NCBI GenBank assembly: GCA_947482825.1
Contig: CANKMT010000020.1
Location: 1 to 62,182, forward strand
Origin: Betaproteobacteria bacterium
GTDB lineage: Bacteria > Pseudomonadota > Gammaproteobacteria > Burkholderiales > SG8-39
Reading direction: 5' to 3'
Length of the DNA stretch: 62,182 bases
Below the pieces are notes generated by a model, which was not told where the DNA came from, did no database searches, and saw only the letters and a program-made list of their open reading frames with translations. This document shows positions 61,435-62,182 of the stretch, one piece after another. How positions within the stretch are numbered: the first letter of the stretch is position 1; every line of letters begins with the position of its first letter. The position numbers and the translations under genes are program-made.

Positions 61435-62182
61435 TTCTTCTTTCCTTTCGATTGTCTGCGGCGCACCGACTCGAACAGCACGATGCCCGCAGCGACCGAA
61501 ACGTTGAGGCTCTCGACCACGCCCTGCATCGGGATGCGGACGAGGAAATCGCAGTGCTCACGCGTAAGGCGGCGCATGCCCTCGCCCTCCGCGCCGAGCA
61601 CCCAGGCGACAGCTTCCGGGAAGTCGGCCGTGAACAAGTCGTCCTTGGCGTCTTCGTCGGTCCCGACGATCCATATATTGCGTTCCTTCAGTTCGCGCAG
61701 CGTGCGGGCAAGGTTCGTGACCGGGAAATAGGGCACCGTCTCCGCCGCCCCGCTGGCCACTTTGGCCGCCGTCGCGTTCAGCCCGACCGCGCGATCCTTT
61801 GGGGCCACGACAGCGCTTACGCCGGCCGCGTCCGCGACGCGCAGGCACGCGCCGAGGTTATGCGGGTCCTGGATGCCGTCGAGCACCAGCAGCAAGGGCG
61901 GGCCGGTGACTGCGTCGAGCGTATCGTCCAGGCTGTTGCCGTGCCTGACTTCCTTTGCCAGAACCACCACCCCCTGGTGTCGGCCATGCCCCGCGAGGCC
62001 GTCGAGGCGCTCGTTGTTCGCCGCCATCACGCGCACCTGCTTTTGCTCGGCGAGCTTGAGCAGGTCGCGCATGCGGCCGTCGGACCGCTCGGAACCGGCA
62101 TGCAGCTCGAGGATGGATTCCGGCCTCTGGCGCAGCAGGACGGTGACCGCATGGAACCCGAACACGATTCGCGACGGGCTCA
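61431..62182 (-). CDS. rlmB: 23S rRNA (guanosine-2'-O-)-methyltransferase RlmB
   Basis: A SpoU-family methyltransferase of about 250 residues that modifies G2251 of 23S rRNA. VFGFHAV begins the substrate-binding domain. [21 protein letters not shown] (motif 1), [20 protein letters not shown] (motif 2) and [18 protein letters not shown] (motif 3) form the knotted SAM site. The frame continues to the window edge, where the last bases read TG-AGC-CCG; a start codon whose first base is just outside is likely. A basic tail ([10 protein letters not shown]) ends the protein. Confidence 0.95.
   Translation of the reverse strand, partial: SPSRIVFGFHAVTVLLRQRPESILELHAGSERSDGRMRDLLKLAEQKQVRVMAANNERLDGLAGHGRHQGVVVLAKEVRHGNSLDDTLDAVTGPPLLLVLDGIQDPHNLGACLRVADAAGVSAVVAPKDRAVGLNATAAKVASGAAETVPYFPVTNLARTLRELKERNIWIVGTDEDAKDDLFTADFPEAVAWVLGAEGEGMRRLTREHCDFLVRIPMQGVVESLNVSVAAGIVLFESVRRRQSKGKKK

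Noticed and set aside
1..62182. CRISPR arrays, tRNA and rRNA genes, prophage genes, replication origin
   Set aside because: No regular repeat-spacer pattern, cloverleaf, rRNA core sequence, phage structural gene or DnaA-box cluster was seen on either strand by reading.

Overview
The window reads as a chromosome segment of a high-GC betaproteobacterium, most likely Burkholderiales or a close relative. The evidence is the gene order rpsF-priB-rpsR-rplI-dnaB, the thrC-hom-alaC-type aminotransferase block, a PrxQ/Bcp-PhoH pair, and three separate Bug/TctC periplasmic receptors, an expansion typical of Burkholderiales. No tRNA, rRNA or CRISPR array was recognised. Genes are dense, and many neighbours share ATGA, GTGA, TTGA or TGATG start-stop overlaps, which suggests translational coupling.

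Region 1 (1-4877) is a damaged type I restriction-modification locus. The window opens inside the C-terminus of an ISAzo13-like transposase whose element cuts hsdS. The surviving hsdS 3' part is followed by a short DUF1016 fragment, a full DUF1016 (YhcG-type PD-(D/E)XK) nuclease and an intact hsdR; hsdM is not visible. Both DUF1016 reading frames carry in-frame DNA palindromes at the same protein motif (I-V-x-A-L-x-x-x-L). I consider this the most unusual sequence structure in the window.

Region 2 (5159-8604) holds mutS and a translationally coupled exported metallophosphoesterase.

Region 3 (8620-18988) is a pyridine-carboxylate (most likely nicotinate) catabolic cluster. nicX, nicD and a nicC-like monooxygenase run leftward. 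Rightward run the three subunits of a xanthine-dehydrogenase-type molybdenum hydroxylase with a CoxG-like protein, a Bug receptor, an MmgE/PrpD protein and a GntR/FCD regulator. The inferred route is ring hydroxylation, oxidative decarboxylation to 2,5-dihydroxypyridine, ring opening by NicX and deformylation by NicD. The classical maleamate amidase (nicF) and a canonical maleate isomerase (nicE) are absent. A HipBA module and a DUF4143 remnant follow, and then an amidase and a formamidase family protein that could complete or extend the pathway.

Region 4 (23517-38698) is a second catabolic and uptake region: two Bug receptors, an arylformamidase-like hydrolase, a CoA-transferase, a five-gene oligopeptide-type ABC importer, two acyl-CoA dehydrogenases, an enoyl-CoA hydratase, an iron-dependent alcohol dehydrogenase or maleylacetate-reductase-like enzyme, and a LigB-type extradiol dioxygenase. 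A 192-bp repeat element with 20-bp perfect terminal inverted repeats sits between the convergent tctC-like and CoA-transferase genes and supplies both stop codons. One solo arm recurs near 41 kb.

Region 5 (38742-47923) is mixed: an ATP/ADP-translocase-like carrier, a PanB-like protein, a rhodanese-ChrB protein, an MFS carrier, a luciferase-like oxidoreductase, an MntA-HepT toxin-antitoxin pair and a molybdopterin oxidoreductase.

Region 6 (48253-62182) is mostly core genome: threonine synthase, homoserine dehydrogenase, an AlaC-like aminotransferase, peroxiredoxin, PhoH, an exported methyltransferase, a double-CDGSH protein, the dnaB/ribosomal-protein operon, a 2-hydroxyacid dehydrogenase and rlmB. 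It also holds a nearly perfect 70-nt hairpin (53449-53518).
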